Positions 1 through 8,194 of a stretch of 23,636 nt of DNA are shown piece after piece. Below the pieces are notes generated by a model. That model was not told the origin of the DNA and did no database searches. It saw only the letters and a list, made by a program, of their open reading frames with translations. This stretch comes from Gemmatimonadota bacterium (GTDB taxonomy: Bacteria > Gemmatimonadota > Gemmatimonadetes > Longimicrobiales > Gaopeijiaceae), in NCBI GenBank assembly GCA_030618065.1, contig JAUXEE010000004.1, forward strand, positions 1-23,636, given 5' to 3'. How positions within the stretch are numbered: the stretch's first letter is position 1; every line of letters starts with the position of its first letter. A program made the translations under genes and the position numbers.

Positions 1-1401
1 CACCGGCCCGGACGACCGGTAGGATCGGTCGAGGGACCGTTGCTGCATTCCGAAGCTGGCTCCCACCCTCCGGGCCAAAGAGGGCTCAGCTCCCCTCCAT
101 CCGTAGATGGACTGTTTCGGATCCGCCACTACCAGGGCTGAACGTTCCCCGGGGTGCCCGGACAGGAGCTCTGACGCCAGAGGCTCCAGGGCCTCCCACT
201 GGGCCCGGGAGGTGTCCTGGAATTCGTCCAGGAGGAGGTGGTGGGCTTTCTGGTCCAGCCGATACCAGAGGTCGGTACGGGTCGCCAGCGGTTCCTTTCC
301 GGCGAGGAGGAAGGTGACATCCTCGAATCGGTACGCCCCTTCCCGGCGGTGAATCCTCTCCAGCGCGCTGTCGAAGCCCACCACCAGGGCTCGGAGGGCC
401 CGACTCTGAGCAGCGAGCTCTTCTCCCAGATCTCTTCTCACCCCGCCCAAAGCCCTCTGAAAAGCCTTCCGGATCTCCTGAGGAATCGGCTTTCGGCTGT
501 AGCTTTCTTCCCCGGCAAGGACCTTACTCGCCAACCCTTTCCCACAGAATTTCGCCCAATCCCGGTTCTCGAGAGCTTCCAGCCCTTCGGCCACCGTTTT
601 TTTGAATCGGGTGTCCGGGTCTCCTCGGGCCGTTTCCGGCAGGGGTGCGGCTCCTATGTCACGGAGGATCTCCTCCCAGGGGGTACCGCCTTCTTCTTCT
701 CCCTCCTCTTCCCCTTCTTCTTCCTCTTCCCATTCGGAGACTCCGGGCTCTGGGGGGCGCCATATTGCCTCGGGGTCTGGGATTCCTTGTTGGTGAAGAA
801 GGCCCCGGAGCTCCCGGAGCTGGACCAAAAGGCGTTGGTGGACCCCCCTTCCCGACTCCCCTCGCATGGTCATGCGAACCAACTCCACCATCTCACGGGG
901 ACTCGCTCCGGAGAGGACCTCCTGGAGGGCCTCCGACTCCATCCTCTGGGAAGTGGGTTCGTCACTGATGGCCCAATCCGGGGGCATTCCCAGTTCCCCT
1001 GGAAAACTCCCCGCGATCCGAACGAAGAAGGAGTCCAGCGTTCCCACATTGGCCCGGTGGAGTTCCCGGACCAGGCTGCGGAGAAGGGCCGAGAAGGTCT
1101 CGCAGTGGGCCGCGCCCTCGTCCGAGGTTGGGGTCGGTAGGAGTGTTTCCTGGGCGAGAACCCGGGCGAGATCCTGATTCAGGGAGGCCCTCGCAAGGCG
1201 GGAGAGCACCCGGGTCAGGATTTCTCCGGCCGCTTTTCGGGTGAAGGTCGACGCCAGGAGGGAGTCGGGAGGGGCTCCCAGGGCCAGGAGGCTGATCAAC
1301 CGGCTGGAAAGGGTGAAGGTCTTCCCGGTCCCAGCGGAGGCCAGGACAACCTCTCTGGGCAGGAGGATTTCCCCGGGAGCCGAGGTCTTGGTCTCCCTCA
1401 C
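1..1401 (-). CDS. addA: AddA-type UvrD/Rep-family helicase (ATP-dependent helicase/nuclease subunit A), 3' part missing
   Basis: Superfamily 1A DNA helicase that should pair with the nuclease encoded just upstream to resect double-strand breaks for RecA loading. The frame is open for all 467 codons from a GTG at 1401 to the left edge, so the nuclease-bearing C-terminus lies outside the window. Helicase motifs appear in order: Walker A ASAGTGKTF (residues 21-29), motif Ia STFTRKAA, motif II DEFQD (D392-E393), motif III VADPKQSIYGWRGAEP (from about 425) and motif IV LDRSYRS near the edge. The DPKQSIYGWRGA form is typical of AddA/RecB rather than UvrD. The GTG start overlaps the TGA stop of addB (GTGA), which implies translational coupling. 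Between motifs Ia and II there is an acidic run of Glu and Gly (about residues 225-240). The family is secure; AddA rather than another RecB-like helicase is inferred from the partner gene. Confidence 0.9.
   Translation of the reverse strand, partial: MRETKTSAPGEILLPREVVLASAGTGKTFTLSSRLISLLALGAPPDSLLASTFTRKAAGEILTRVLSRLARASLNQDLARVLAQETLLPTPTSDEGAAHCETFSALLRSLVRELHRANVGTLDSFFVRIAGSFPGELGMPPDWAISDEPTSQRMESEALQEVLSGASPREMVELVRMTMRGESGRGVHQRLLVQLRELRGLLHQQGIPDPEAIWRPPEPGVSEWEEEEEGEEEGEEEGGTPWEEILRDIGAAPLPETARGDPDTRFKKTVAEGLEALENRDWAKFCGKGLASKVLAGEESYSRKPIPQEIRKAFQRALGGVRRDLGEELAAQSRALRALVVGFDSALERIHRREGAYRFEDVTFLLAGKEPLATRTDLWYRLDQKAHHLLLDEFQDTSRAQWEALEPLASELLSGHPGERSALVVADPKQSIYGWRGAEPSLARRVGASFGMQQRSLDRSYRSSGPV
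689..731. repeat. 43-bp homopyrimidine/homopurine tract inside addA
   Basis: The plus strand carries only C and T over this stretch. On the coding (minus) strand it is all purine and encodes the Glu/Gly-rich linker of the helicase, about residues 225-238. Uninterrupted purine tracts of this length can form triplex structures and are prone to slippage. The reading frame is intact, so it reads as a low-complexity linker, probably surface-exposed. Confidence 0.7.
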
Positions 1402-4214
1402 CCGTCGCCTCCTTCGGCTTGAAGGAGGCCGCGCCCGAGAAGAGATGCCAGCTCCCCCCTGGCCCTCCGGCCTGATTCGGCAGGATCGAAGGAAATGCCC
1501 CCAGCATCCCTCAACTTCCGGATGACGTCACGAGCGGCCTCATCGGCGCTGGCCAGCTCCGCTGGGGTCCATTCGGCAACGGCTGGAAGAATGGGACCGG
1601 AGTCCTTAGAGATGGGGAGATAGGCCAGGTCCACGGTCAGCCCTGGTGCCGGGAGCTCCAGAGGGATGCCCTCGGCTGTCCGGAGGCTCCCCATCAGGTG
1701 GCGGTAGAGAGGAAGCTGGAGGTCTTTCCACTCGCCGTCCCGGCCCCGGGCAGAGGAAGGATGGGCCCCGCCGTCCCCCGTCTTGTAGTCGAACACCGTC
1801 CAGGCCCCTGTGGCCGGGTTTCGGTCGATACGGTCGATTCGGCCAGAAAGGAACACCGGAACTCCGTCGACGTCGAAGGGAACTCCTCCGGGTGGGGTCC
1901 GGGCCTCCGCCGAAAAGATCTCCCACCCCTTCGTCGTCCATCCAGCTTGCCAGTCGGCAAAGGCCCGGAGGCGCGTCCGCAGTTGTTCTACCTGGAGGGG
2001 GACCGCCGGGAGGGGTTTCGATCCAAAAAGCTTCTCCGCCAGGCGAGTGAGGATCTTGTTGAGGCGACTCCGGATCGCGTCCGAGTCGGAGGACCCCGCC
2101 TCGGGACTCCGGGCAAATTGCTCCAGCACCGCGTGGGCCAGGGTCCCAAAACTCATGGGGTCGAGCTCCTGGAGATCATACCTGGGCTCCCCCAATTCAA
2201 GGAGATTCTGTAGGGCCCAGAGATAGGGATCCTCGAGGAGAGCTCGAAATGCTGTCACTGGGAGAGGAGTGGGGATCTCCGGCAGCGGGATGCGGGGTTC
2301 GGGAGGGAGACGGAATTGGCTCTCGGCCCCCAGGTCGTAGACCGGAAACGGCTTTGGACGCCTATCGTCCGGGGTAGAGTCGACTCCCGTAAGCCTCAGG
2401 ATTCGGGAGGCCATCTCCTCGACCGTCCCGGTCAGCAAAAGGCGACTTGGGCGGAGTGGGTCGCCAGCGGCGGTGCGACGCCCGGCGATGATCAGGCGAT
2501 TCTTCGTCGATTTCACCAGGGCCGTGAGGCGGTATGCGTCCCGGGCGTACCGGGCTCGGTTGTCCTCCAGCCCAAGTCGACTCCGAAGGGCGTTGGGGAG
2601 AAAAGGATCTGCGTTCACAGCCCTCGGAAGGAAGGGATCGCTTACCCCCGTCAGGATGATGACTGGAGCGTCGTCGAGCTGGAGTTCCAGCCACCCGACC
2701 ATCTCCACTGCCGCCCCCTCCGCCTCTGGGGGGATGCGGCCGTCCCGGAGCTCTCCCAGGAGGGCCCGGAGGGCTTGGTGGGCCGAACAGCGTTCGTCCA
2801 ACAAAGGTGGAAGTTGGTGAAGAGCCTCAACAGCGTCCCGGATCTGCGTGGAAGCCTCCAGGACTCCGCGATGGTGCCGGGGATCCGATCCGGGGGTCAG
2901 GTCTTTGTAGACGCTGGCCAGGACGGAGAGAATGCGGGGCATCCACTCCGACAATGTTGCGGTCCCTTCCAACTTCCCAAGGAAGTCGGGTCCGTGGAGG
3001 GTGCCCTGGATTTCGGCGAGGCCCCGCCCGGGTAGTCCCTCCAAAAGACGACCTGGCTCCACCAGGTCTGGGAGATGGCGCTCGAAGTAGGCGTCTGCCA
3101 GCTCAGGAGCCGTTTCCGGCTTCATTGCAGCCGGGAGGTCCGGGTGTCGGAGGAGGTTGGCAAGTGCCCCGAAGCGTCCCCCCCCGAGATGGTCCGCCAT
3201 TGCCTTGAGGAGTTGGACCGGGGCGGTCAGAGAAAGAGGGACCCCTTCCGCGTAGCGGCTCGGGTACCCGTGGGCCTCGAGTTGTTGAGCCACATAGGGC
3301 ACCAGGGCTGCGTCCGGGACGCCGATGGTGATCTCATCCAGGGCATATGTCTTCGCCGACTCCCCCAGGGATGCCAGAACCTCTGCGGCCTGGTCCCCGG
3401 GGCCGTCCCGGACCACAAGGTCGTTTTCCTGAATCGGGATGGTCCAGTTCTGCCAATAATCCGTCCGGGTGGTACCCAAGGCGTCAAAGGCCCCAGCCAT
3501 GGATTCGGGCCCGTGCACGAAAACCAGAACCCCGTCGGCCGCCCGCTCCAGCATGCGCCTCGTGATGAGGGGGAGCTCGGCCACACCCACCAGGATCGGT
3601 GTCAGGGGTGTGGATATCATCCCGCTACGGAGAGCATCCGCTCGTGCTCCCTCCCGCTCTATCTGGCCGATCTCATCCAGTATCGACCTCATCTCATCCT
3701 GAATCCGGCCCAGGGCAAGCCAACGATCCTCGTCGGAAAAGAGGAACCCCCTTCGGCATTCTACGGCCACCTCCCGGAAGGATAGGCCCGCCCCTCCGAC
3801 TGTCCGGTTGAGCGAATCCAGGGCCCTGGCGAAGACCACCTTCCCGACGGTGTCTGCTTCCACCGCCTGAGGTCCCAAAGCTTCACGGACCACGTCAGAG
3901 GAGATCCGTTCCATGGCACGAACCCAACTCCGCCGAGTGGTGGCGCCGGAAGCCAGGGGAAGAGGCGGTCGATAGAGTTCTTCCGGAAGGGACCCGACGG
4001 TCAGGATACGGTGAGGGGGGGTCAGGCGGAGATTCTCGGAAGCAGCCTGTTCCACGAGGAGCTCCAGGAATCTCCTACCCGCACGGGCACCCGGCACAAC
4101 GAGGAGGGTATCTCCTAGGTTCAGGGAGCCGTCCAGGGAAAATCGGGGGACCAGGGCAGCAGCAGCAGCCGGTAAAAGGGGGTCGTTCCAGGAAAAAAAC
4201 TGGATATCAGGCAA
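1398..4214 (-). CDS. addB: AddB-type PD-(D/E)XK exonuclease subunit
   Basis: Predicted second subunit of an AddAB-like helicase-nuclease, 938 residues, acting on double-stranded DNA ends. The N-terminal half has a degenerate helicase fold: 'LLVVPGARAGRRFLE' stands where an ATP-binding loop would be, without a GxxxxGK motif. The C-terminal 200-odd residues are a RecB-family nuclease: SFGTLAHAVLEQF, then GRIDRID, then the catalytic FDYKTGDG, then DLQLPLYRHL. Classical AddB proteins flank this nuclease with four cysteines that bind a 4Fe-4S cluster. Here the position reads 'EDPYLWALQNLL' and no cysteine lies near the nuclease, so the cluster is probably absent. The start is TTG at 4214, preceded by AGGGGG at a 6-base spacing. 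The gene overlaps addA by 4 bases. The nuclease assignment is firm; the subunit name rests on gene order and architecture. Confidence 0.85.
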   Translation of the reverse strand: MPDIQFFSWNDPLLPAAAAALVPRFSLDGSLNLGDTLLVVPGARAGRRFLELLVEQAASENLRLTPPHRILTVGSLPEELYRPPLPLASGATTRRSWVRAMERISSDVVREALGPQAVEADTVGKVVFARALDSLNRTVGGAGLSFREVAVECRRGFLFSDEDRWLALGRIQDEMRSILDEIGQIEREGARADALRSGMISTPLTPILVGVAELPLITRRMLERAADGVLVFVHGPESMAGAFDALGTTRTDYWQNWTIPIQENDLVVRDGPGDQAAEVLASLGESAKTYALDEITIGVPDAALVPYVAQQLEAHGYPSRYAEGVPLSLTAPVQLLKAMADHLGGGRFGALANLLRHPDLPAAMKPETAPELADAYFERHLPDLVEPGRLLEGLPGRGLAEIQGTLHGPDFLGKLEGTATLSEWMPRILSVLASVYKDLTPGSDPRHHRGVLEASTQIRDAVEALHQLPPLLDERCSAHQALRALLGELRDGRIPPEAEGAAVEMVGWLELQLDDAPVIILTGVSDPFLPRAVNADPFLPNALRSRLGLEDNRARYARDAYRLTALVKSTKNRLIIAGRRTAAGDPLRPSRLLLTGTVEEMASRILRLTGVDSTPDDRRPKPFPVYDLGAESQFRLPPEPRIPLPEIPTPLPVTAFRALLEDPYLWALQNLLELGEPRYDLQELDPMSFGTLAHAVLEQFARSPEAGSSDSDAIRSRLNKILTRLAEKLFGSKPLPAVPLQVEQLRTRLRAFADWQAGWTTKGWEIFSAEARTPPGGVPFDVDGVPVFLSGRIDRIDRNPATGAWTVFDYKTGDGGAHPSSARGRDGEWKDLQLPLYRHLMGSLRTAEGIPLELPAPGLTVDLAYLPISKDSGPILPAVAEWTPAELASADEAARDVIRKLRDAGGISFDPAESGRRARGELASLLGRGLLQAEGGDG

Positions 4215-4276
4215 GAGGACCCCCTGGTTCCCCGAGAGTCCCCTCTCTATTTTTCAGCCCCCGAGGCTGGTCGTAC

Positions 4277-4292
4277 CCGGGGGAAACCCCGG
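4277..4292. other. GAAA-tetraloop hairpin in the addB/osmC divergent spacer
   Basis: CCGGGG-GAAA-CCCCGG forms a perfect 6-bp stem with a GNRA tetraloop on the plus strand. It lies 48 bases before the osmC ATG, in the 126-base spacer between divergent addB and osmC. No T-tract follows, so it is not a standard terminator. If transcribed it would sit in the osmC 5' leader. I could not place a convincing -35/-10 pair for either gene in this spacer. Confidence 0.45.
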
Positions 4293-4340
4293 ATCCAGAC
4301 GAAATCGATCGGGTCATCCGAAACAACAAGGAGTGTTCCA

Positions 4341-4769
4341 ATGGCAGTACGAGTCGCGAGTGCCGAGTGGAAAGGAAACCTTCCCAAAGGTAGTGGGACG
4401 CTGGAGACGGAAACCGGTGCCGTCAAGGGGACCTATAGCTTTGCCTCCCGGTTTGAGGAAGGAGCTGGCACCAACCCTGAGGAGTTGATTGCCGCAGCCC
4501 ATGCGGGATGTTTTTCCATGGCCTTCGCGAACGGTCTGGCAAAAGCCGGATTCGAGCCCGAGAGCATCCGCACCACCGCAAAGGTTTTCCTGGAGAAGGG
4601 GCCGGACGGGTTCGGGATCTCCCGCATCGAGTTGGAATGCGTCGGAGAGGTGCCGGGCATCGACGACGCCGGTTTTCAGGAACAGGCCCAAGGAGCGAAG
4701 GGGGGATGTCCGGTGTCCAGGGCACTCGCCGCTACGCCCATTGAGTTGAAGGCAACTCTCGAGGGGTAG
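4341..4769 (+). CDS. osmC: OsmC-family thiol peroxidase
   Basis: Cytoplasmic thiol peroxidase that reduces organic hydroperoxides, 142 residues, the usual length for OsmC. The two redox cysteines are visible: Cys57 in AAAHAGCFSMA (peroxidatic) and Cys123 in GGCPVSRAL (resolving). A glutamate lies in the preceding NPEELI helix (Glu48), as in the family. The N-terminal 'AEWKGNLPKGSGTLETETG' is the standard OsmC opening. The ATG at 4341 has AAGGAG 7 bases upstream. The gene is followed after 37 bases by a CorC-type membrane protein on the same strand, with which it may be co-transcribed. Some bacteria encode selenocysteine versions of OsmC-like proteins; this one uses ordinary Cys codons although SelB is encoded nearby. 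Confidence 0.93.
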   Translation: MAVRVASAEWKGNLPKGSGTLETETGAVKGTYSFASRFEEGAGTNPEELIAAAHAGCFSMAFANGLAKAGFEPESIRTTAKVFLEKGPDGFGISRIELECVGEVPGIDDAGFQEQAQGAKGGCPVSRALAATPIELKATLEG

Positions 4770-4806
4770 TCGGCCCCGGGTCGGGCTTACCCAACAAAAT
4801 CCGGAT

Positions 4807-6039
4807 ATGCTCTACCAGCTTTTCGCCATCGTAGGGATCTCTCTGGGGGTCTCCTTCCTCTGTTCCATCCTGGAGGCCATTCTCCTCTCGGTGACCCACG
4901 GCTATGTGCATGTGCTGAGAGATCAGGGTTCGAAAGCTGGGGAGTATCTGGCCAAGATGCAGAAGCACGTGGATGAGCCCATCGCTGCCATCCTGACCCT
5001 GAACACCGTTGCCAACACCTTCGGCGCTGCATTGGGCGGTGCGCTGGCGTTCAGAATATGGGGAGAGGCTTCCATGGCCATCTTCTCGGCTGCCCTGACC
5101 CTGGCCATTCTCCTCTTTTCCGAGATTCTTCCGAAGACCCTGGGTGCGACTCTCTGGCCCAGGCTGGCCCCGCTGGCGGCCTATGTCCTGCGGGGCCTCA
5201 TCTTCCTCACCAAACCCGTCATCTATCCTCTCACCCTCTATTCCCGCCTCATCACCTCCGGCCAGGAGCGGCCCAATACAGTCAGTCGGTCCGAGCTCCG
5301 GGTTCTAGCTCGCATCGGACGGACACAAGGAGCCCTGGACGAGGACGAGTGGCGGGTGGTGAGTAGCATGATGACGCTGGACGAAGTCCCGGTGGGAGAA
5401 GTCATGACCCCCCGGACGGACATCGTGGCCGTCTCCGCGGGAGCCAGCGTGGAGGAATCGAAGCAGATCATGCTGGATCAAGGCCACCTGCGTCTTCCGG
5501 TCTACGAGGGGAACCTCGACAAGATCGTCGGAATCCTCCTGGCCCGAGAGCTGTGGAAGGCTGATCGAGACGGGGTGAGAAAGATCGAACCCATCCTTCG
5601 GCCGGCTCAGTTTTCGCCGGCTACGAAATCGGTGGATGACCTCATGGGAGAGATGCGCAAGGAGCGTGTCAAGATGGTCATCGTGGTGGACGAGTTCGGA
5701 GGGACGGCCGGCTTGGTGACCCTTGAAGACCTTCTGGAAGAAATCGTTGGGGAGATTCAGGACGAACACGAGGGAGATGAGCCGCAAGGCTTCACCCCTC
5801 TGGATTCTGGCGCCATTCGGGTTCTCGGAGGGGTGCCCCTTCGGGAGGCCAGTGAGACCTTGGGCTTTAAGCTCCCTGAGGACGACTATGACACGGTGGC
5901 CGGTTTCGTGTTCGGCCGCCTGAACCGGATTCCACGAGTCGGGGACCAGGTCGAAGTCGATAATGGATCATTCCAAGTCCTTCACATGGGGGGACGCCGA
6001 ATCGAGTTTCTCCTCTTCACTCCCAAGCCGGGGGATTAG
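4807..6039 (+). CDS. CNNM/CorC-family membrane protein (DUF21, paired CBS, CorC_HlyC)
   Basis: Integral inner-membrane protein of 410 residues, related to the CorC/HlyC and CNNM magnesium or divalent-ion transport family. Three modules are visible. Residues 1-150 are a hydrophobic DUF21 domain with about three to four membrane segments (from LFAIVGISLGVSFL to FLTKPVIYPLTLYS). Residues about 195-320 are a pair of CBS domains (VGEVMTPRTDIVAVSAG, then MVIVVDEFGGTAGLVTLEDLLEEIVGEI). Residues about 335-408 are the transporter-associated CorC_HlyC domain, with DDYDTVAGFVFGRLNRIP and VEVDNGSFQVL. CBS pairs usually sense adenine nucleotides. The ribosome-binding site before the ATG at 4807 is weak. 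The exact ion and direction of transport cannot be read from sequence, and old 'hemolysin' labels for this family should not be taken literally. Confidence 0.92.
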   Translation: MLYQLFAIVGISLGVSFLCSILEAILLSVTHGYVHVLRDQGSKAGEYLAKMQKHVDEPIAAILTLNTVANTFGAALGGALAFRIWGEASMAIFSAALTLAILLFSEILPKTLGATLWPRLAPLAAYVLRGLIFLTKPVIYPLTLYSRLITSGQERPNTVSRSELRVLARIGRTQGALDEDEWRVVSSMMTLDEVPVGEVMTPRTDIVAVSAGASVEESKQIMLDQGHLRLPVYEGNLDKIVGILLARELWKADRDGVRKIEPILRPAQFSPATKSVDDLMGEMRKERVKMVIVVDEFGGTAGLVTLEDLLEEIVGEIQDEHEGDEPQGFTPLDSGAIRVLGGVPLREASETLGFKLPEDDYDTVAGFVFGRLNRIPRVGDQVEVDNGSFQVLHMGGRRIEFLLFTPKPGD

Positions 6040-6058
6040 TGCCTCGATACCCCTTCCC

Positions 6059-6087
6059 TTGACGCTTTTCTGGATTCTCTTTATCAT
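6059..6087 (+). promoter_or_regulatory. Sigma70-type promoter of glnA
   Basis: TTGACG (6059-6064), a 17-base spacer, then TATCAT (6082-6087): one mismatch from consensus in each box at optimal spacing. Transcription should start near 6094. The 9-base direct repeat ATCATCGCG ATCATCGCG (6083-6100) overlaps the -10 box and start site and could be an operator half-site pair. That role is a guess. Confidence 0.75.
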
Positions 6088-6177
6088 CGCGATCATCGCG
6101 CATGCCCCACACAAGAATTGACCCTGGATGGCCCTTTTCAGGGTCTAGACCCCAACGCTGACGGAGCTCGGACGCCC

Positions 6178-7596
6178 ATGGTTCAGGATGGATTCCTTTA
6201 CTACGTAGAGACATTTCGGGACGATATGGAGGACTATGTGGAGGAGATGGATAGCCGAATGGGGTTGTCCCTCACCACCCCGGAGGACGTCCTCAAGTAC
6301 GTGGAGGAGTACGGGGTGTCCTCCATCCGGCTCTGGTTCACCGACATGCTGGGGTTCCTGAAATCCTTCTCCATCACGCCGAAGGAGCTCAAGGGTGCTT
6401 TCGGAGAGGGGATGGGTTTCGACGGCTCCTCCATCGAGGGTTACCAGCGGATCCAGGAGAGCGACATGGTGGCTGTGCCCATCGCCACCACGGCCCAGGT
6501 GCTTCCATTCCGGTCCGGGGGCTCTCGCACCATTCGGATGTTTGCAGATATTCAAACCCCGGACGGGAATCCCTATGCCTCCCATCCCCGGGTCGTACTC
6601 CAACGACAATTGGCACGGTTGAAGGATCGCGGATTCGAACACATGTATCTGGGGCCTGAACCGGAGTTTTTCTACTTCAAGGAAGAGAAGGACCCGCAGA
6701 TCCTTGATCAGGCAGGATATTTCGACATCAATCCCGTCGATATCGGGGACGATATCCGGGAGGTAACGGTGTTCGCCCTGGAGGCCATGGGGATCCCGGT
6801 GGAATACCACCATGCCGAGGTGGCTCCGTCCCAACACGAAATTGACATCCGGTATCAGGCCGCTCTGCGAATGGCCGACTCACTCCAAACCTATAAATAC
6901 GTGGTGAAAGAGATCGCCCGCCGTTGCGGTGTCTACGCCACGTTCATGCCGAAACCCTTGGAGGGAGAGAATGGAAGCGGGATGCACACCCACCTCTCCC
7001 TTTTCAAAGACGACGCCACGAACGCTTTCTTCGACAAAGACGATGAACATCACTTGAGCCAGACGGCGAAACAGTTCATTGCCGGGGTTCTCGCTCACGC
7101 CCGGGAAATGGCCCTCGTCACGAATCAATGGCACAACTCCTACAAACGGTTGGTCCCCGGGTATGAGGCGCCTGTTTACATCGCCTGGGCAGAGGCCAAC
7201 CGGTCGGCATCCGTCCGGATCCCCCTCTATAAACCAGGGAATGAGGTTGCCACCCGAATGGAGCTTCGGTTCCCCGACGCTACCTGCAACCCCTACTTTG
7301 CCTTCGCCACCATGTTGGCGGCCGGATTGGATGGCCTGGACAAGGGTCTGACGGCTCCCGATCCCATGACGGTTGACCTCTACGGTCTGACCCCCATGGA
7401 AAGGGACGAGATGGGGATCTCGTCCCTTCCCCACGACCTTTTCGAGGCTGTGCGCGTCGCGGAGAAGAGCGAGTTTCTGGAGGGGGTCCTAGGCAGGGAC
7501 GTTCATCGGAAGCTTCTGGAAACCAAGTGGTCGGAGATCGACAGCTTCCGACTGCACGTATCTGCCCTGGACCTGGAGAAGCACCTGGTTCTCTAG
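6178..7596 (+). CDS. glnA: Type I glutamine synthetase (GSI-alpha-like)
   Basis: ATP-dependent synthesis of glutamine from glutamate and ammonia; the family forms cytoplasmic dodecamers. Diagnostic motifs: MGFDGSSIEGY near the N-terminus, GPEPEFFYF (metal-binding Glu), APSQHEIDIRY, MPKPLEGENGSGMHTHLSL (ATP/substrate), KRLVPGYEAP and NRSASVRIP. Overall it resembles the Bacillus/Thermotoga alpha subgroup: it lacks the GSI-beta insertion, and the E. coli adenylylation context (KNLYDLPPEE) is replaced by VDLYGLTPMER. An Arg in EGYQRIQESDM matches the residue tied to glutamine feedback in Bacillus GS. The start is uncertain. ATG 6178 (472 residues, GGAG 11 bases upstream) is used here. Homology begins nearer ATG 6259 (445 residues), where a GGAGGAG lies 12 bases upstream; the TTG at 6118 would give 492. 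The stop codon overlaps that of lspA. Confidence 0.95.
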   Translation: MVQDGFLYYVETFRDDMEDYVEEMDSRMGLSLTTPEDVLKYVEEYGVSSIRLWFTDMLGFLKSFSITPKELKGAFGEGMGFDGSSIEGYQRIQESDMVAVPIATTAQVLPFRSGGSRTIRMFADIQTPDGNPYASHPRVVLQRQLARLKDRGFEHMYLGPEPEFFYFKEEKDPQILDQAGYFDINPVDIGDDIREVTVFALEAMGIPVEYHHAEVAPSQHEIDIRYQAALRMADSLQTYKYVVKEIARRCGVYATFMPKPLEGENGSGMHTHLSLFKDDATNAFFDKDDEHHLSQTAKQFIAGVLAHAREMALVTNQWHNSYKRLVPGYEAPVYIAWAEANRSASVRIPLYKPGNEVATRMELRFPDATCNPYFAFATMLAAGLDGLDKGLTAPDPMTVDLYGLTPMERDEMGISSLPHDLFEAVRVAEKSEFLEGVLGRDVHRKLLETKWSEIDSFRLHVSALDLEKHLVL

Positions 7597-8093
7597 GAAG
7601 CCTCTGCAGGAGTTTTCTCGTCTTCGGTTTCCTCCATCCAAAAGGAAATCGCGAGGGCCACTGCACCGCAGGAAATGGCCATGTCTGCCACATTGAAGAT
7701 GGGCCAGTCCATGAAGCCGAGGTCGATGGGACCGATGAAATCCACCACACCCCGGTCCCAACGCACACGGTCGATCAGGTTTCCCAGGGCTCCTGTCAGC
7801 ACGAGAGAAAGGGCGAAAATCCGGAACTTATCTTCCGAGTCTGTACGAAACAGCAGATATCCCAAAAGGACCAGGGCCAGAATCGTTACGGGAATAAAGA
7901 ACCAGCGGGGATCATTTCCGATGCTCAGGCCGAAGGCTGCCCCACGGTTAAACGCGAGAGTCAGGGGAATAAGGCCTCCCAACAGCTCTGAGGGCTCCCC
8001 CCTCAAGGCCCCCATGGCCCACCGCTTTGTGAAGATATCGAGGAGGAGTACAACGGGGAGGACAGTCCCGAGAAAGTAGGTTTTTGTTTTCAA
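7593..8093 (-). CDS. lspA: Lipoprotein signal peptidase (signal peptidase II)
   Basis: Inner-membrane aspartyl protease that removes signal peptides from diacylglyceryl-modified prolipoproteins. With the TTG start at 8093 it has 166 residues, the normal LspA length. It has four hydrophobic segments, starting with FLGTVLPVVLLLDIF. Family boxes are all present: FNRGAAFGL, GNLIDRVRWDRGVVDFI and FNVADMAIS. The expected catalytic pair is Asp118 (VVDF) and Asp137 (NVAD), 19 residues apart as in the family. The frame stays open upstream to an ATG at 8315, but that part is arginine/proline-rich, runs through a direct repeat and hairpins, and has no LspA homology, so I excluded it. A CTG at 8120 with AGGAG 9 bases upstream is another possible start. 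The TAG stop shares CTAG with the convergent glnA stop. Confidence 0.93.
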   Translation of the reverse strand: MKTKTYFLGTVLPVVLLLDIFTKRWAMGALRGEPSELLGGLIPLTLAFNRGAAFGLSIGNDPRWFFIPVTILALVLLGYLLFRTDSEDKFRIFALSLVLTGALGNLIDRVRWDRGVVDFIGPIDLGFMDWPIFNVADMAISCGAVALAISFWMEETEDEKTPAEAS

Positions 8094-8120
8094 AGGGCTC
8101 GAGCGGTAAATGGTTTCCAG

Positions 8121-8182
8121 GGGCGGGCTCTCCTCCCGCCGGGGGAGCCCATTCGGTCCTTCTACATCATGGAGGCGGCGGG
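8121..8182. repeat. Direct repeat copy A (duplicated tmRNA 3' end and flank)
   Basis: 62 bp that match 8284-8345 at 61 positions (the difference is G at 8142 versus A at 8305), with an offset of 163 bp. Read on the minus strand, the copy starts with the last 13 bases of the tmRNA acceptor/T-stem region, continues through TGATGTAGAAGGACCGAAT, and ends with a GGGCTC...GAGCCC hairpin. Similarity fades quickly beyond the repeat on both sides. It lies just before lspA. Confidence 0.9.
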
Positions 8183-8194
8183 GGTGACCTGCGG

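Noticed and set aside
238..1140. Long plus-strand open frame of 300 codons antisense to addA
   Set aside because: The minus strand carries a continuous helicase frame with all SF1 motifs; the plus-strand frame is Pro/Ser/Phe-rich with no recognisable domain and reflects high GC.
4341..4769. Selenoprotein version of OsmC, considered because SelB is nearby
   Set aside because: Both redox positions are ordinary Cys codons and the frame ends in TAG with no in-frame TGA.
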